A stretch of DNA of 64,000 nt from Gammaproteobacteria bacterium. Its GTDB lineage: Bacteria > Pseudomonadota > Gammaproteobacteria > Pseudomonadales > Pseudohongiellaceae. Positions 9,005-18,618 of the stretch are shown here, in pieces (position 1 is the first letter of the stretch; the number at the start of each line of letters is the position of its first letter). The notes below the pieces were generated by a model. It did no database searches and had not been told where the DNA came from. It saw only the letters and a list, made by a program, of their open reading frames with translations. The DNA is taken from positions 1 to 64,000 of the forward strand of contig JAURCS010000015.1 in assembly GCA_030828385.1 (NCBI GenBank), in the 5' to 3' direction. The position numbers were made by a program, and so were the translations under genes.

Positions 9005-9580
9005 TCAATGGCGGGTAATTTTTTTCTCGATTACTGTCATTGCCTGATCCAGACGTGCTTCGATATTGCCGCAGATGATACTGTAGTCTAGCTGGTAAAA
9101 ATCAAGCTTGTCCTGATACAGGGCAAACAATTCTTCACGATCATCAGGATTTTCGCGCAATGGATCTGCTTCCCAGGGTACGTCATAGTGACAAAGCAAA
9201 TAGTGACGTTTGTGGGTCACAATATTGGCGGCAAAGCTATCGAGGATCCACTGGTGGCATGTTCCAAAACGCACTTCACTCCAGATGATCAGCACCAGCA
9301 GGTCTGTATCACAAAGTAGCAGCTCAGGGTTTTTGCCCAGAGCGAGTTGCTCCAGTCGATGCTGTTCTCCGGCTATTTCAAGCAGGTCTGGTTCGCTGTA
9401 ATGGAAGTGGCTGTCGCGACCCAGTCTTTGATTCAGGTATTCACGGGAGATTTCCGGCACAACATGTGCCCGCAACATTTCCCCGAGGCCTGAGGCCAAT
9501 GTGGTTTTGCCGCAAGATTCCGGTCCTGTCAGGACTATGATGTTACTTGATAATTCACTGATGCCTGTTTCCTCCGGCAA
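9005..9580 (-). CDS. NadR-like P-loop kinase (AAA_28 family)
   Basis: A 191-aa cytoplasmic ATPase with Walker A GPESCGKTT near residue 19. It has an ISREYL motif near 44 and a LLLCDTDLLV segment near 87 (Walker B-like). These match the ribosylnicotinamide kinase domain of NadR and relatives, which phosphorylate nicotinamide riboside for NAD salvage. The DNA-binding and adenylyltransferase domains of full NadR are absent, so the substrate is only inferred. The best start is TTG at 9580, with AAAGGA 7 bases upstream. It is monocistronic and convergent with tolC. Confidence 0.75.
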   Translation of the reverse strand: MPEETGISELSSNIIVLTGPESCGKTTLASGLGEMLRAHVVPEISREYLNQRLGRDSHFHYSEPDLLEIAGEQHRLEQLALGKNPELLLCDTDLLVLIIWSEVRFGTCHQWILDSFAANIVTHKRHYLLCHYDVPWEADPLRENPDDREELFALYQDKLDFYQLDYSIICGNIEARLDQAMTVIEKKITRH

Positions 9581-9818
9581 ACTCTAATCCTTTATTGTTT
9601 CATCAGTTTATAATTCTAGCAGGTGTTTGAGTTATCGCTTTAATTGTTCTACGGGTTCCCAGTTTCCATGTAGCAGTTGCTTCAGGCTAACATCAGGAGC
9701 AGAGAAACATTTTATTTCTGTTGGTATTGATGTTGATTCAAGTCTTGGCAGAATAAACGTGAGTGACACCGTTGTCCATGATCCGGAGTATCGGGTCTGG
9801 GGGAAAAAATCAGTTTAC

Positions 9819-9847
9819 AAAAAAAGGGCCGCATGGCGACCCTTTTT
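9819..9847 (-). terminator. Terminator of the M16 peptidase gene
   Basis: Stem aaaaaggg (9821-9828) pairs with cccttttt (9840-9847), with an inner gcc/ggc pairing. The T-run lies on both strands. It ends 19 bases downstream of the peptidase stop, so it serves that minus-strand gene and could also work on the other strand. Confidence 0.8.
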
Positions 9848-9865
9848 GAAATATTTACCTGCACC

Positions 9866-12775
9866 CTAGTTCAGGGGGTTACCTTCCTCGTCAAGCTCGA
9901 CAATAGGGTAGCCCAGTGCAAGCAGTGAATCCTCGATTACGGCCTTGTCACCAACTACAAGGATTTTCATTTTTTCTACTGGCAGATGTTCGCGTGCCAG
10001 CTCCTGTACCTGTTCTGCGGTTAATGCAGAGATAACAGTTTGCTGCTGTTTCACAAAATCAGCCTCCAGGTCATAGGTAATAATCTGGTCCAGCAGACGG
10101 GCTTTCTGCCCCGGGGTTTCGTAATCGCGCGCTTCACTCTGACCAATGGCATCCTTGGTGAATTGCAGCTCTGCAGCGGTAATACCATTGTCGCGGTAAT
10201 TGGTGATTTCATTTATAAATTGCACCACAGAGTCAGCCGTTGTATCCGTGCGTACACTGGCAGAAGCAGTAAATGGCCCCGGTATCTTACTGCCGCTGAA
10301 ACTGCTGCGCGCACCATAGGTGTAGCCCTTGTCTTCACGCAGGTTAAGATTAATACGGCTGTTAAATGCGCCACCAAGAATATAGTTCATCAATGAACGT
10401 TCCCAGTAGTCTCCAGCGGCGTCGTAAGTCAGGTCAGTTAGATAGCCGATACGAATTTCGGACTGGGCAGCACCAGGTTTGTCCACCAGGTACAGCGTAG
10501 TCTCATTTACGTTAGTGCCAGTGGGTTGTTGATTAAGACTCACATTTTCATTGGGTAATGCCTGGAGAAAATCCAGCTTGGCCAAGACGTCTTGCTGGGG
10601 CAGGTCGCCGACAATGGACACTTTAAGGGCCTGACTCACCAGGTTCTTGCGGGCAAAGGCTTCGATGTCTTCCAGGGTAATGCTTTGCAGGGTGGGTATG
10701 GTACCCGCTGCTGAAACGGCATAGGCATGCTCTTCGCCATAAATGAGTTTTGGATAGACCGTGCCGGCAATACCGGAAGGCTCTTCCTTGCTTGCCTCGA
10801 TATTTTCAATCTGCTGCTGACGCAGGCGATCGAGATCTGCCTGGGTAAATGAAGAGCGAAACAGTCGTTCTTCCAGCAGATCAAGCGTCGCATCGACATT
10901 TCGTAACAAAGACTGAACACTGATATTAAAGCTGTCACTTCCTGAGCCTACCGAAATACCGCTACCCAGTTTATCCAGTTCAATTTCAAATTCCTCGGCA
11001 CTGAAATTTTCAGTGCCTTCATTCATCATTTGTGCCGTCAGACTGGCAACACCGTATTTGTCCGCTGACTCCAGCAGGTGCCCGCCATCAAAATCCAGTC
11101 GCAGACTAACCAGAGGAACTTCTGCATTGGCTGTGCCAATCACTTCTATGCCGTTGCTCAAATTCTGGCGCCAGTAGTCCGGCATGGAAACCAGAGGATT
11201 GGGCGGTGGAGTGGGTCGTATATTGCGATCAAAGGATTCCGGTGCATCGCGTTCTTCCAGGTTTTCAAGAGTGCTCTCTATCTGGGAAAGCCGCGCAGGA
11301 ATAGTGAAATTATCTGGCTTGGCGACAATGTCTTCGCCACCTTCGGGTACTACGCTCAGGTATATGGCAGGTTTTTCCTTGATATAGCTGTTATATACCC
11401 GCAACACATCTTCCTTGGTCAGGGCGCGGATATCATCCAGTTCTTTCTGAATCTGGTCAGGGTCACCAAGAAAGGTTTCATTGGAGGCCAGTTGGCGGAC
11501 CTTGCCGCTGACACTGGCCAGGCTGTTAATTAATCCTGCTTCCTGGGTTGCCTTGTAGATCTGGATATCATCATCACTGATAGAGTCAGCGTCAAAGGAC
11601 TCAATAATGTTCCGCATTTCGGTTTCAAAATCTGCCAGAGGGGTCCCCGGAAATGGCAGAACGAGGAAGATAAGCATACCAGCCAGTTCCTGCATGTAAT
11701 TAAATCCACTGGCCTGAATGGCTTTCTGGGTCAGAATGAATTCCTTGTAGAAAAAGGATTTCCTGCCCACGGTAATGATTTCACTCATGGCTTCCAGAGC
11801 AACACGATCAGGATGGTCCATGGGGATTGTTGGATAAGCGATAAACAGTCCAGGGAAGCGGATGTTTCTGTCAACATAGGAAATATAACGATCAGCATCC
11901 AGCAAGGCGGCTTGTTTTACATCGTTTTCCACAGCAGGGCCCGGTGGAATTTCACCGAAATATTTCACCACCAGATCCATTGCTTCTTCGACATTCACAT
12001 AACCACCAATGGTAAGCGTGGCATTATTGGGGCCATACCAGCGCAGAAAGAATTTCTTCAGATCATCCAGCGTGGCGGCATCCAGGTCTTCAATAAAACC
12101 AATGGGCATCCAGGAGTAGGGGTGCTCGGGAGGGAACATGGCAGTAAACATTTTTTCCGACCACAAGCCATAAGGGGAATTCTCGTAATTCTGGCCGCGC
12201 TCATTTTTTACGGTATCACGCTGTACTTCAAATTTTTCCTGCGTGACAGCGTCAAGGAAATAACCCATGCGGTCAGACTCCAGCCAGAGCATGGTTTCCA
12301 GTTGATTGCTGGGGACGGTTTCGAAATAGTTGGTACGGTCAAAGCTGGTAGTGCCGTTCATGGTGCCACCAGACTCAGTAACGATGCCGATGTGCTGTTC
12401 ATCTGCCACATGTTCTGATCCCTGAAACATCATATGCTCAAAGAAATGGGCAAAGCCGGAACGTTGAGGCTCCTCTCTGGCTGACCCTACATGGTAGGTT
12501 ACATCCACATGCACCAGCGGGTCCGACATGTCTTCATGGATAATGACGGTGAGGCCGTTATCCAGTTCATACTTGCTGTAGGGAATGACTATTTCTCCAC
12601 TGTCAGCATCAACGCGTTCAATTAAGGTATAACCTGAACTTGCACTTGGGGCTGATTCAGAGACCACATCAGACTCGGGTGCTGAAGATTCAGAACACGC
12701 CGTAAGGATCAGAATAGCCAGTGAGGCTATGAGTGCTTGAAAGCTCTTGCTGAAAACGTTGAGAGGAAAATGCAT
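9866..12775 (-). CDS. M16 family zinc metallopeptidase, lipoprotein
   Basis: A 969-aa double-unit M16 (pitrilysin/insulinase family) peptidase. The start at 12775 gives a lipoprotein signal with lipobox LTAC (Cys27) and has a GGAG ribosome site 7 bases upstream; the longer frame to 12853 adds a less plausible leader. The N-terminal unit carries the inverted zinc motif HFFEH (residues 110-114). The C-terminal unit lacks it, as in typical two-unit M16 proteins, and keeps an R/Y-type segment (LREDKGYTYGARS). Such proteins are usually periplasmic, anchored to a membrane, and degrade peptides. It has its own terminator and no operon partner. Confidence 0.92.
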   Translation of the reverse strand: MHFPLNVFSKSFQALIASLAILILTACSESSAPESDVVSESAPSASSGYTLIERVDADSGEIVIPYSKYELDNGLTVIIHEDMSDPLVHVDVTYHVGSAREEPQRSGFAHFFEHMMFQGSEHVADEQHIGIVTESGGTMNGTTSFDRTNYFETVPSNQLETMLWLESDRMGYFLDAVTQEKFEVQRDTVKNERGQNYENSPYGLWSEKMFTAMFPPEHPYSWMPIGFIEDLDAATLDDLKKFFLRWYGPNNATLTIGGYVNVEEAMDLVVKYFGEIPPGPAVENDVKQAALLDADRYISYVDRNIRFPGLFIAYPTIPMDHPDRVALEAMSEIITVGRKSFFYKEFILTQKAIQASGFNYMQELAGMLIFLVLPFPGTPLADFETEMRNIIESFDADSISDDDIQIYKATQEAGLINSLASVSGKVRQLASNETFLGDPDQIQKELDDIRALTKEDVLRVYNSYIKEKPAIYLSVVPEGGEDIVAKPDNFTIPARLSQIESTLENLEERDAPESFDRNIRPTPPPNPLVSMPDYWRQNLSNGIEVIGTANAEVPLVSLRLDFDGGHLLESADKYGVASLTAQMMNEGTENFSAEEFEIELDKLGSGISVGSGSDSFNISVQSLLRNVDATLDLLEERLFRSSFTQADLDRLRQQQIENIEASKEEPSGIAGTVYPKLIYGEEHAYAVSAAGTIPTLQSITLEDIEAFARKNLVSQALKVSIVGDLPQQDVLAKLDFLQALPNENVSLNQQPTGTNVNETTLYLVDKPGAAQSEIRIGYLTDLTYDAAGDYWERSLMNYILGGAFNSRINLNLREDKGYTYGARSSFSGSKIPGPFTASASVRTDTTADSVVQFINEITNYRDNGITAAELQFTKDAIGQSEARDYETPGQKARLLDQIITYDLEADFVKQQQTVISALTAEQVQELAREHLPVEKMKILVVGDKAVIEDSLLALGYPIVELDEEGNPLN

Positions 12776-13052
12776 CCCTGGCTCCTTAACAAAATATGGA
12801 TAAATAAGATAAAGCAGACAGCAGATTAAAGCATATCGCCATAGTCTCTCCAAGAACCGGAGAATCCCTGGAAAATTTCATTGAGTTTATGTTAATCAGC
12901 CAAGAAGTATGGGGTGCAAAATACAGGAGCTGATTGATTTCAGCTTACAGAATTTATTAATCAGTGGAAGTCTGGGTTAATATAGCCGTTTCAGGAAAGA
13001 TCAATTCATCTTGCTGTAAAGCAAGTAACTTCTCAGAGAATAGTCAAATATC

Positions 13053-13421
13053 ATGGCCACCCAGTTAGTGAAACTCAGGCAGGTACCGGCGGATGAGCTG
13101 GAAGAGATTTATGCCCTGATGGAAGCTCATGAAATTGAGGTGTATGAAACCGGAGCAGGCAACTGGGGAATTTCCATGCCGGCCCTATGGCTGAGTAACG
13201 ATGATCAGCTGGAGCAGGCCAAAGCTTTGCTGAAACAGCATGAAGAAGAGCGTTTCCAGCGGATGCGTGATGAGTATGAAGCGCTGAAGGAAGAGGGCAA
13301 GGCCAGGACCTTTCTCGATATAGCCAGAGAAAATCCTGTCAGGTATGTGGCGTATATCGTGATGATAGCCGGTCTGGTGTATATTTCGGTTGTGCCTTTC
13401 TGGGCGCTTCTCGGCGAATAG
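13053..13421 (+). CDS. DUF6164-like protein with C-terminal membrane helix
   Basis: A 122-aa protein with a DUF2007-like N-terminal fold (MATQLVKLRQVPADELEEIY). A charged helical middle follows (about 50-90, rich in Glu, Arg and Lys), then one C-terminal membrane helix (about 96-117). This matches the small family annotated as DUF6164 in gammaproteobacteria; function unknown. It lies 21 bases before the pirin gene on the same strand, so the two probably share a transcript. Confidence 0.78.
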   Translation: MATQLVKLRQVPADELEEIYALMEAHEIEVYETGAGNWGISMPALWLSNDDQLEQAKALLKQHEEERFQRMRDEYEALKEEGKARTFLDIARENPVRYVAYIVMIAGLVYISVVPFWALLGE

Positions 13422-13442
13422 AATTCCAAAGGTAATATATTT

Positions 13443-14459
13443 ATGAGTCATCCCATTATTGCAGTGCAGCCACTGGACTTTCATTGGCAAACTCTTGACC
13501 CGTTTCTGTTCTGTGCCTTTCACCAGGACAATTTTCCCCCTGGCAATGGGGAACTCGGGCCAGCGGCTTCTCTTGCTGGCCGTAATATCGGACAGGATTT
13601 TGAGAAAAAGGATGGCTGGCGTATGTATCATGGCGACAAGGTGCCGGGATTTCCGGGGCATCCCCATCGTGGTTTTGAAACCATCACCGTAGTTCAGAAT
13701 GGACTGGTGGATCATGCTGACTCTCTGGGAGCCGCCGGACGTTATGGCAATGGTGATGTGCAGTGGATGACTGCAGGAAAGGGAGTGCAACACAGTGAAA
13801 TGTTTCCCTTGCTTAACGAATCAAGGAAGAACCCCTTGTTATTGTTTCAGATCTGGCTGAATCTTCCTGCCAGTAGCAAGATGGTTGAACCTCATTTCAC
13901 TATGTTCTGGAATAAGGATGTGCCGGTTGTTGAACGCAAGGATGAACAGGGGAAAAGTATCAGCATTGAAATAATTGCTGGCGAGCTGTCAGGCATTCAA
14001 GCACCCGCACCACCGCCTGATTCCTGGGCCGCAAATCCTGAGAACAATGTGGCGCTATGGCTTATTGAATTGGAGCAAGGCGCACACTGGACATTGCCCG
14101 CCTCGGCAGCTGGACTTAATCGTGTATTATATTTTTATGAAGGCGACAGTATTACTGCGGCGGGGCAAGAAGTTGCGGTCAGTCAGGGCTTACAATTACA
14201 GTCAGATCAGCCTCTGGACATTACTTGTAACGGGAGTACTGCAAAACTTCTGCTTTTGCAGGGACAGCCAATTTCAGAACCTGTCGCGCAGTATGGACCT
14301 TTTGTGATGAATTCCCGGGAAGAGTTACAGCAAACCTTTCAGGATTATCAGCGCGATCAGTTTGGTGGCTGGCCCTGGGAACGTAATGACCAGGTGCATG
14401 GTGATAGTGGCAGGTTTGCTCGCTACGCTGATGGCAGAGAAGAAAAACCCGAACAATAA
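13443..14459 (+). CDS. Pirin family protein
   Basis: A bicupin of 338 aa, longer than the usual ~290. The N-terminal cupin holds the pirin metal site: PGHPHRGFETIT supplies the His ligands near residue 77, and the GVQHSE segment follows near 115. The C-terminal pirin domain contains the loops around residues 225-285. Bacterial pirins include quercetinase-like dioxygenases and redox regulators, and the exact role cannot be read from sequence. An AAAGG ribosome site precedes the ATG. The gene follows the DUF6164 gene closely. Confidence 0.9.
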   Translation: MSHPIIAVQPLDFHWQTLDPFLFCAFHQDNFPPGNGELGPAASLAGRNIGQDFEKKDGWRMYHGDKVPGFPGHPHRGFETITVVQNGLVDHADSLGAAGRYGNGDVQWMTAGKGVQHSEMFPLLNESRKNPLLLFQIWLNLPASSKMVEPHFTMFWNKDVPVVERKDEQGKSISIEIIAGELSGIQAPAPPPDSWAANPENNVALWLIELEQGAHWTLPASAAGLNRVLYFYEGDSITAAGQEVAVSQGLQLQSDQPLDITCNGSTAKLLLLQGQPISEPVAQYGPFVMNSREELQQTFQDYQRDQFGGWPWERNDQVHGDSGRFARYADGREEKPEQ

Positions 14460-14541
14460 ATGACTATACATAGCATGCATATAGATACAAAAAGACAAGA
14501 AAAATAAAAAATAAAAAAACAAAAAACAAGAAGGATCAAAG

Positions 14542-15045
14542 ATGGAACAGGAATTACAGCAAGCCCAGGAAATTTATAACCTTATGGTTGAGTTCATGGT
14601 GAATTACAGCTTCCAGATTGTGGGCGCTATCATCATTGTTTTGCTGGGTATGTTTGTCGGCAAAAAAGTGTCCGGTTTAATTGAAAACCTGATGGTAAGA
14701 AAAAACAGAGATGTCACGCTGAGTCATTTCGCCGCAGGATTTGTGAAGATTCTTATTGTAGCGATGACAGCAATTATCGCTCTGGGAAAAATCGGTATCA
14801 GCGTTACGCCCTTTGTAGCCGCCATCGGCGCTGTGTCTCTGGGTGCTGGTTTAGCTTTGCAGGGGCTGCTGTCAAATTATGGGGACAGTAGTATTGATAT
14901 CGGCATGCGTTACTGGGTACCAACAGCGTCGTTGTTTGATACTAATTACCGGGCAAACCTCGCCGTGTTCAAGGCTTTGGCTGAAAATAATATTGAAATA
15001 CCCTTTCCCCAGCGTCATGTGCACCTTATTAATCAAGGAGAGTAA
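14542..15045 (+). pseudogene. MscS-like mechanosensitive channel with internal in-frame deletion
   Basis: This 167-aa ORF keeps the N-terminal membrane segments, the pore helix (GISVTPFVAAIGAVSLGAGL, then ALQGLLSN) and the last ~55 residues of an MscS channel (GDSSIDIGMRYWVPT to IPFPQRHVHL). The entire beta domain and most of the alpha/beta domain that normally lie between these two parts are missing. The join is at about residue 112-114 (near 14875-14890). In family members the pore helix continues as LSNYGAG and the tail begins FGDSSI, so the join looks like recombination between two short NYG/FG-type sites. The frame is intact and an AAGAAGGA ribosome site precedes it. It may be expressed, but it should not form a normal cytoplasmic cage. 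Confidence 0.8.
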
Positions 15046-15066
15046 AGTCATACTCAAAGCAAGCTT

Positions 15067-15657
15067 ATGACGCTTTATTCCCTGTTACTGGCCGGCGGCA
15101 AGTCATCGCGCATGGGTCAGGATAAACGCTTTCTGGTTTTCCAGGGCCAGACTCTGGTAGAGCGGTCTCTGGCATTATTGCAAAACACCGGATCAGATCA
15201 GTTATTGATTAGTGGTGAGCTGGCGGGTTATAAAAGTATTCCCGATTTGCTTCCTGACTGTGGCCCCCTGGGTGGTCTGCATGCCGCCCTGCATCATATT
15301 GAGCTGGAGTCAGGGCTAAATGACAAGGGGCAAGACTTGTTGCTGGTGATCCCCGTCGACATGCCATTTCTAAGTGAACAGTGTCTGAAAACACTTCTTG
15401 CTGGTGTTGCTGAGGCAGATGTCTGTTATTACTCCGGTGAAGTCTTTCCCTGTGTATTCAGACTATCTTCAAGACTCAGGTCATACCTGGATTCCCTTTT
15501 TTCACAAAGCCGGGAGCTGGGCGGCGATCGCTCAATGAAAGCTTTGTTACGACATTTTTCCAGCGAATCACTTGAGCCAGACGGTTTTTCCGGCAAGGTG
15601 TTTGCTAATCTCAATAATCCTGAAGATCTTGACTCTTTCTTGTCTGAGTCTGACTAA
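15067..15657 (+). CDS. mobA: Molybdenum cofactor guanylyltransferase MobA
   Basis: MobA adds GMP to molybdopterin to make the bis-MGD cofactor used by formate dehydrogenases. The 196-aa protein has the nucleotide-binding motif LAGGKSSRMGQDK at residues 8-20 and an acidic metal site (VIPVDMPF near 100). It is convergent with the formate dehydrogenase operon and separated from it by a bidirectional terminator, a context that supports the call. It starts 21 bases after the deleted MscS gene and may be cotranscribed with it. Confidence 0.92.
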   Translation: MTLYSLLLAGGKSSRMGQDKRFLVFQGQTLVERSLALLQNTGSDQLLISGELAGYKSIPDLLPDCGPLGGLHAALHHIELESGLNDKGQDLLLVIPVDMPFLSEQCLKTLLAGVAEADVCYYSGEVFPCVFRLSSRLRSYLDSLFSQSRELGGDRSMKALLRHFSSESLEPDGFSGKVFANLNNPEDLDSFLSESD

Positions 15658-15689
15658 AAACAACATTCAATGAATAAATAAACACCAAT

Positions 15690-15722
15690 AAAAAAGCCGA
15701 CCTGTTCAGGTCGGCTTTTTTT
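15690..15722. terminator. Bidirectional terminator between mobA and fdhA
   Basis: A 9-bp stem agccgacct/aggtcggct with loop gttc, flanked by A-run and T-run on the two sides, between convergent genes. Confidence 0.9.
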
Positions 15723-15768
15723 GTATGTCGTTTCTAGTAGTCAAAGACTACATCAAAACATATTGAGT

Positions 15769-18618
15769 CTAGTGTGAAACTTCCTCGCCGGTTTCAGAGA
15801 GTTTGCGTCTCTCTTTATTGTAGGCAAGATACTGCTTCTGCCACTCAGACATTGAGTCGGTAACACCAACCTGCACCGCGGTGACTTTGTATTCAGGACA
15901 GTCGGTCGCCCAGTCGCTGAACTCTGTTGTCACTACATTGGCACCGGAAATTGGATTATGGAAGGTGGTGTAGACTACCCCTGGCTGCATGCGGTCTGAT
16001 ACTTTCGCATGCATGGTAGTTTCACCCTTACGGCTGGCAATCTTGATCAGGTCGCCATCTTTTATGCCGCGTTCCAGGGCATCCTCTTCATGAATTTCCA
16101 GAATATCTTCCGGGAACCACTGGTTGTTTTCGGTACGGCGGGTTTGTGCGCCCACGTTGTACTGACTGAGAATACGACCGGTAGTCAAAATGAGAGGGAA
16201 TTTCTTCGTGACTCTTTCTTCGGTAGGAACAAATTCCGTCACCTTGAAATTACCTTTACCGCGTACGAAGCTGCCGACATGCATAATGGGAGTACCCATT
16301 GGCGCTTCATCATTAACTGGCCACTGCATACTGCCTTCGTTATCCAGTCGATCAAAACTCACACCGGCGAAGGTGGGCGTCAGCGCTGCAATTTCATCCA
16401 TGATTTCAGAAGAGTTGTTATAGTGCATTGGATAGCCCATGGCCTGGGAAATTTCCATGACTATCTCCCACTCATGCTTGCCTGTTTTCGGCTTCATCAC
16501 TGGTCGCACTCGGCCTAGACGGCGTTCTGCATTAGTGAAAGTGCCATCTTTTTCCAGGAAGGAAGTGCCGGGTAAAAAGACATGGGCAAATTTGGCGGTT
16601 TCATTTAAAAACAGATCCTGTACTACCAGGCAATCGAGGTTTTCCAGGGCTGCTTCCACGTGATGGGTATCGGGGTCAGACTGGGCGATGTCTTCGCCCT
16701 GAACAAACATTCCCTTGTACTCACCCTTGATAGCGGCATCAAACATATTGGGAATACGGAAACCAGGCTCGGCATCCTGTTCTACGCCCCAGGCGTCGGA
16801 AAACTGTTTTCTGACATCATCCCGGCTGACATGACGGTAGCCCGGGAATTCATGGGGGAAAGAACCCATGTCACAGGAACCCTGTACATTGTTCTGACCA
16901 CGCAGCGGGTTAACCCCGGCGCCATTCATGCCGATATTGCCGGTTAGCATGGCAAGATTCGCCATACCCATGACCATGGTTGAACCCTGGGAGTGTTCAG
17001 TAACCCCCAGACCATAGTAAATAGAACCACGTTCGGCCCTGGCATAACGTCTGGCTGCTTCACGTACCTGCTCGGCATCTCCGCCGAGCAAATCAGCAAC
17101 AGCTTCCGGCGAATTTTTCGGGTCTTTGATAAAGCTTAGCCATTCATCGAAACTTTCCGGATCGCAACGTTCTTTAACGTAATCCCAGTCAGCAAGATCT
17201 TCTTCTACGATGGTGGAGGCAAAGGCATTTATCAGTGCAACATTTGAGCCTGGCATCAGGGGCAAGTGAATAGCGGCTTTAACATGCGGTGATTCAACAA
17301 GATCGATGCGGCGTGGATCACAGACAATGATTTCTGCTCCTTCGCGCAGGCGTTTCTTCATGCGTGATGCAAATACCGGGTGCGCATCAGTAGGGTTGGC
17401 ACCGATCAGCAATACCAGATCTGTTTCTTCAACACTGGCAAAATCCTGGGTGCCGGCCGAGGTGCCGAATGTCTGATTGAGACCATAACCGGTAGGGGAG
17501 TGACAGACCCTGGCGCAGGTATCGGTATTGTTGTTTCTAAAGGCTGCGCGAATCATTTTTTGTACGACATAAACTTCTTCGTTGGTGGTTCGAGAGGATG
17601 TAATGCCGCCTATGGATTTACGGCCATACTGTTCCTGGATTTCCATAAAACGCTTGGCGGTATAGGAAATAGCTTCTTCCCATTCCACTTCACGCCAGGG
17701 GTCAGAGGTGTTTTCACGAATCATCGGCTTCATGATGCGGTCTTTATGAGTGGTGTAACCAAAGGCAAAGCGTCCTTTAACACAGGAGTGGCCATCATTG
17801 GCCTTGCCGGATTTGGCCGGAACCATGCGTACTACCTGATCACCTTTCATTTCTGCACGGAAGGTACATCCCACGCCACAATAAGCACAGGTAGTTTCAA
17901 CACTGTGTTCGGGGGTACCAATTTCGACAACGGATTTTTCCATCAAGGTGGCAGTTGGACATGCCTGAACACAGGCACCACAAGAGACACATTCGGAATT
18001 CATGAAGTCTTCTTCAACACCTGCGCTGACTTTGGATCCGAAGCCATTACCACTGATGGTCAATGCGAATGTGCCCTGAACTTCTTCACAGGCCCTTACA
18101 CAACGAGAGCAGACAATGCACTTGCTGGACTCAAACTGAAAGTAGGGATTGCTGGTATCGGTAGGGGCATCAAGATGATTGGCACCGTCATAGCCGTAAC
18201 GCACTTCGCGTAAGCCAACCGCGCCGGCCATGTCCTGCAACTCACAGTCACCGTTGGCAGAGCAGGTCAGACAATCCAGTGGATGATCTGAAATATAGAG
18301 TTCCATCACGCCTTTGCGTAATTTATTGAGTTTGTCGTTTTCGGTATGCACCACCATTCCGGCTTCTACCGGAGTAGTGCAGGATGCCGGCGTGCCACGA
18401 CGGCCTTCAATTTCTACCAGACATAGACGACAGGAACCAAAAGGTTCCAGGGAGTCTGTTGCGCAAAGTTTGGGGATGGTGGTACCAAGCATTTGCGATG
18501 CACGCATGATGCTGGTGCCTTTGGGAACTGTAATGGACGCACCATCAATTTCCAGAGTAACTTCTTCTGTATCAGTAACAGCCGGTGTTCCGTAATCGAT
18601 TTCTTTCTCTAAGCTCAT
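15769..18618 (-). CDS. fdhA: NAD-dependent formate dehydrogenase, catalytic (alpha) subunit
   Basis: A 949-aa molybdo- or tungsto-enzyme subunit that oxidises formate to CO2. The N-terminal NuoG-like part binds a 2Fe-2S cluster (Cys52, 63, 66, 80) and has the HxxxCxxC...C motif near 112-125. Two 4Fe-4S clusters follow (Cys167-177 and Cys210-220). The bis-MGD domain begins with its own 4Fe-4S site (Cys244, 247, 251, 279). The active-site loop reads CARVCHSPTGYG, with Cys372 where selenoproteins have Sec. The C-terminal dinucleotide-binding domain is complete. Its ATG overlaps the stop of the beta gene by one base. It resembles soluble FdsA enzymes that feed electrons to NAD. Confidence 0.95.
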   Translation of the reverse strand: MSLEKEIDYGTPAVTDTEEVTLEIDGASITVPKGTSIMRASQMLGTTIPKLCATDSLEPFGSCRLCLVEIEGRRGTPASCTTPVEAGMVVHTENDKLNKLRKGVMELYISDHPLDCLTCSANGDCELQDMAGAVGLREVRYGYDGANHLDAPTDTSNPYFQFESSKCIVCSRCVRACEEVQGTFALTISGNGFGSKVSAGVEEDFMNSECVSCGACVQACPTATLMEKSVVEIGTPEHSVETTCAYCGVGCTFRAEMKGDQVVRMVPAKSGKANDGHSCVKGRFAFGYTTHKDRIMKPMIRENTSDPWREVEWEEAISYTAKRFMEIQEQYGRKSIGGITSSRTTNEEVYVVQKMIRAAFRNNNTDTCARVCHSPTGYGLNQTFGTSAGTQDFASVEETDLVLLIGANPTDAHPVFASRMKKRLREGAEIIVCDPRRIDLVESPHVKAAIHLPLMPGSNVALINAFASTIVEEDLADWDYVKERCDPESFDEWLSFIKDPKNSPEAVADLLGGDAEQVREAARRYARAERGSIYYGLGVTEHSQGSTMVMGMANLAMLTGNIGMNGAGVNPLRGQNNVQGSCDMGSFPHEFPGYRHVSRDDVRKQFSDAWGVEQDAEPGFRIPNMFDAAIKGEYKGMFVQGEDIAQSDPDTHHVEAALENLDCLVVQDLFLNETAKFAHVFLPGTSFLEKDGTFTNAERRLGRVRPVMKPKTGKHEWEIVMEISQAMGYPMHYNNSSEIMDEIAALTPTFAGVSFDRLDNEGSMQWPVNDEAPMGTPIMHVGSFVRGKGNFKVTEFVPTEERVTKKFPLILTTGRILSQYNVGAQTRRTENNQWFPEDILEIHEEDALERGIKDGDLIKIASRKGETTMHAKVSDRMQPGVVYTTFHNPISGANVVTTEFSDWATDCPEYKVTAVQVGVTDSMSEWQKQYLAYNKERRKLSETGEEVSH

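Noticed and set aside
9627-9869. An 80-codon + strand frame between the NadR-like and M16 genes
   Set aside because: It runs through the M16 terminator into the 3' end of the M16 gene, with no ribosome site or family likeness.
17380-18213. A 277-codon open frame on the + strand opposite the formate dehydrogenase alpha gene
   Set aside because: It lies entirely within a certain gene on the other strand, has no ribosome site, and its translation resembles no protein family. It is a shadow of codon bias.
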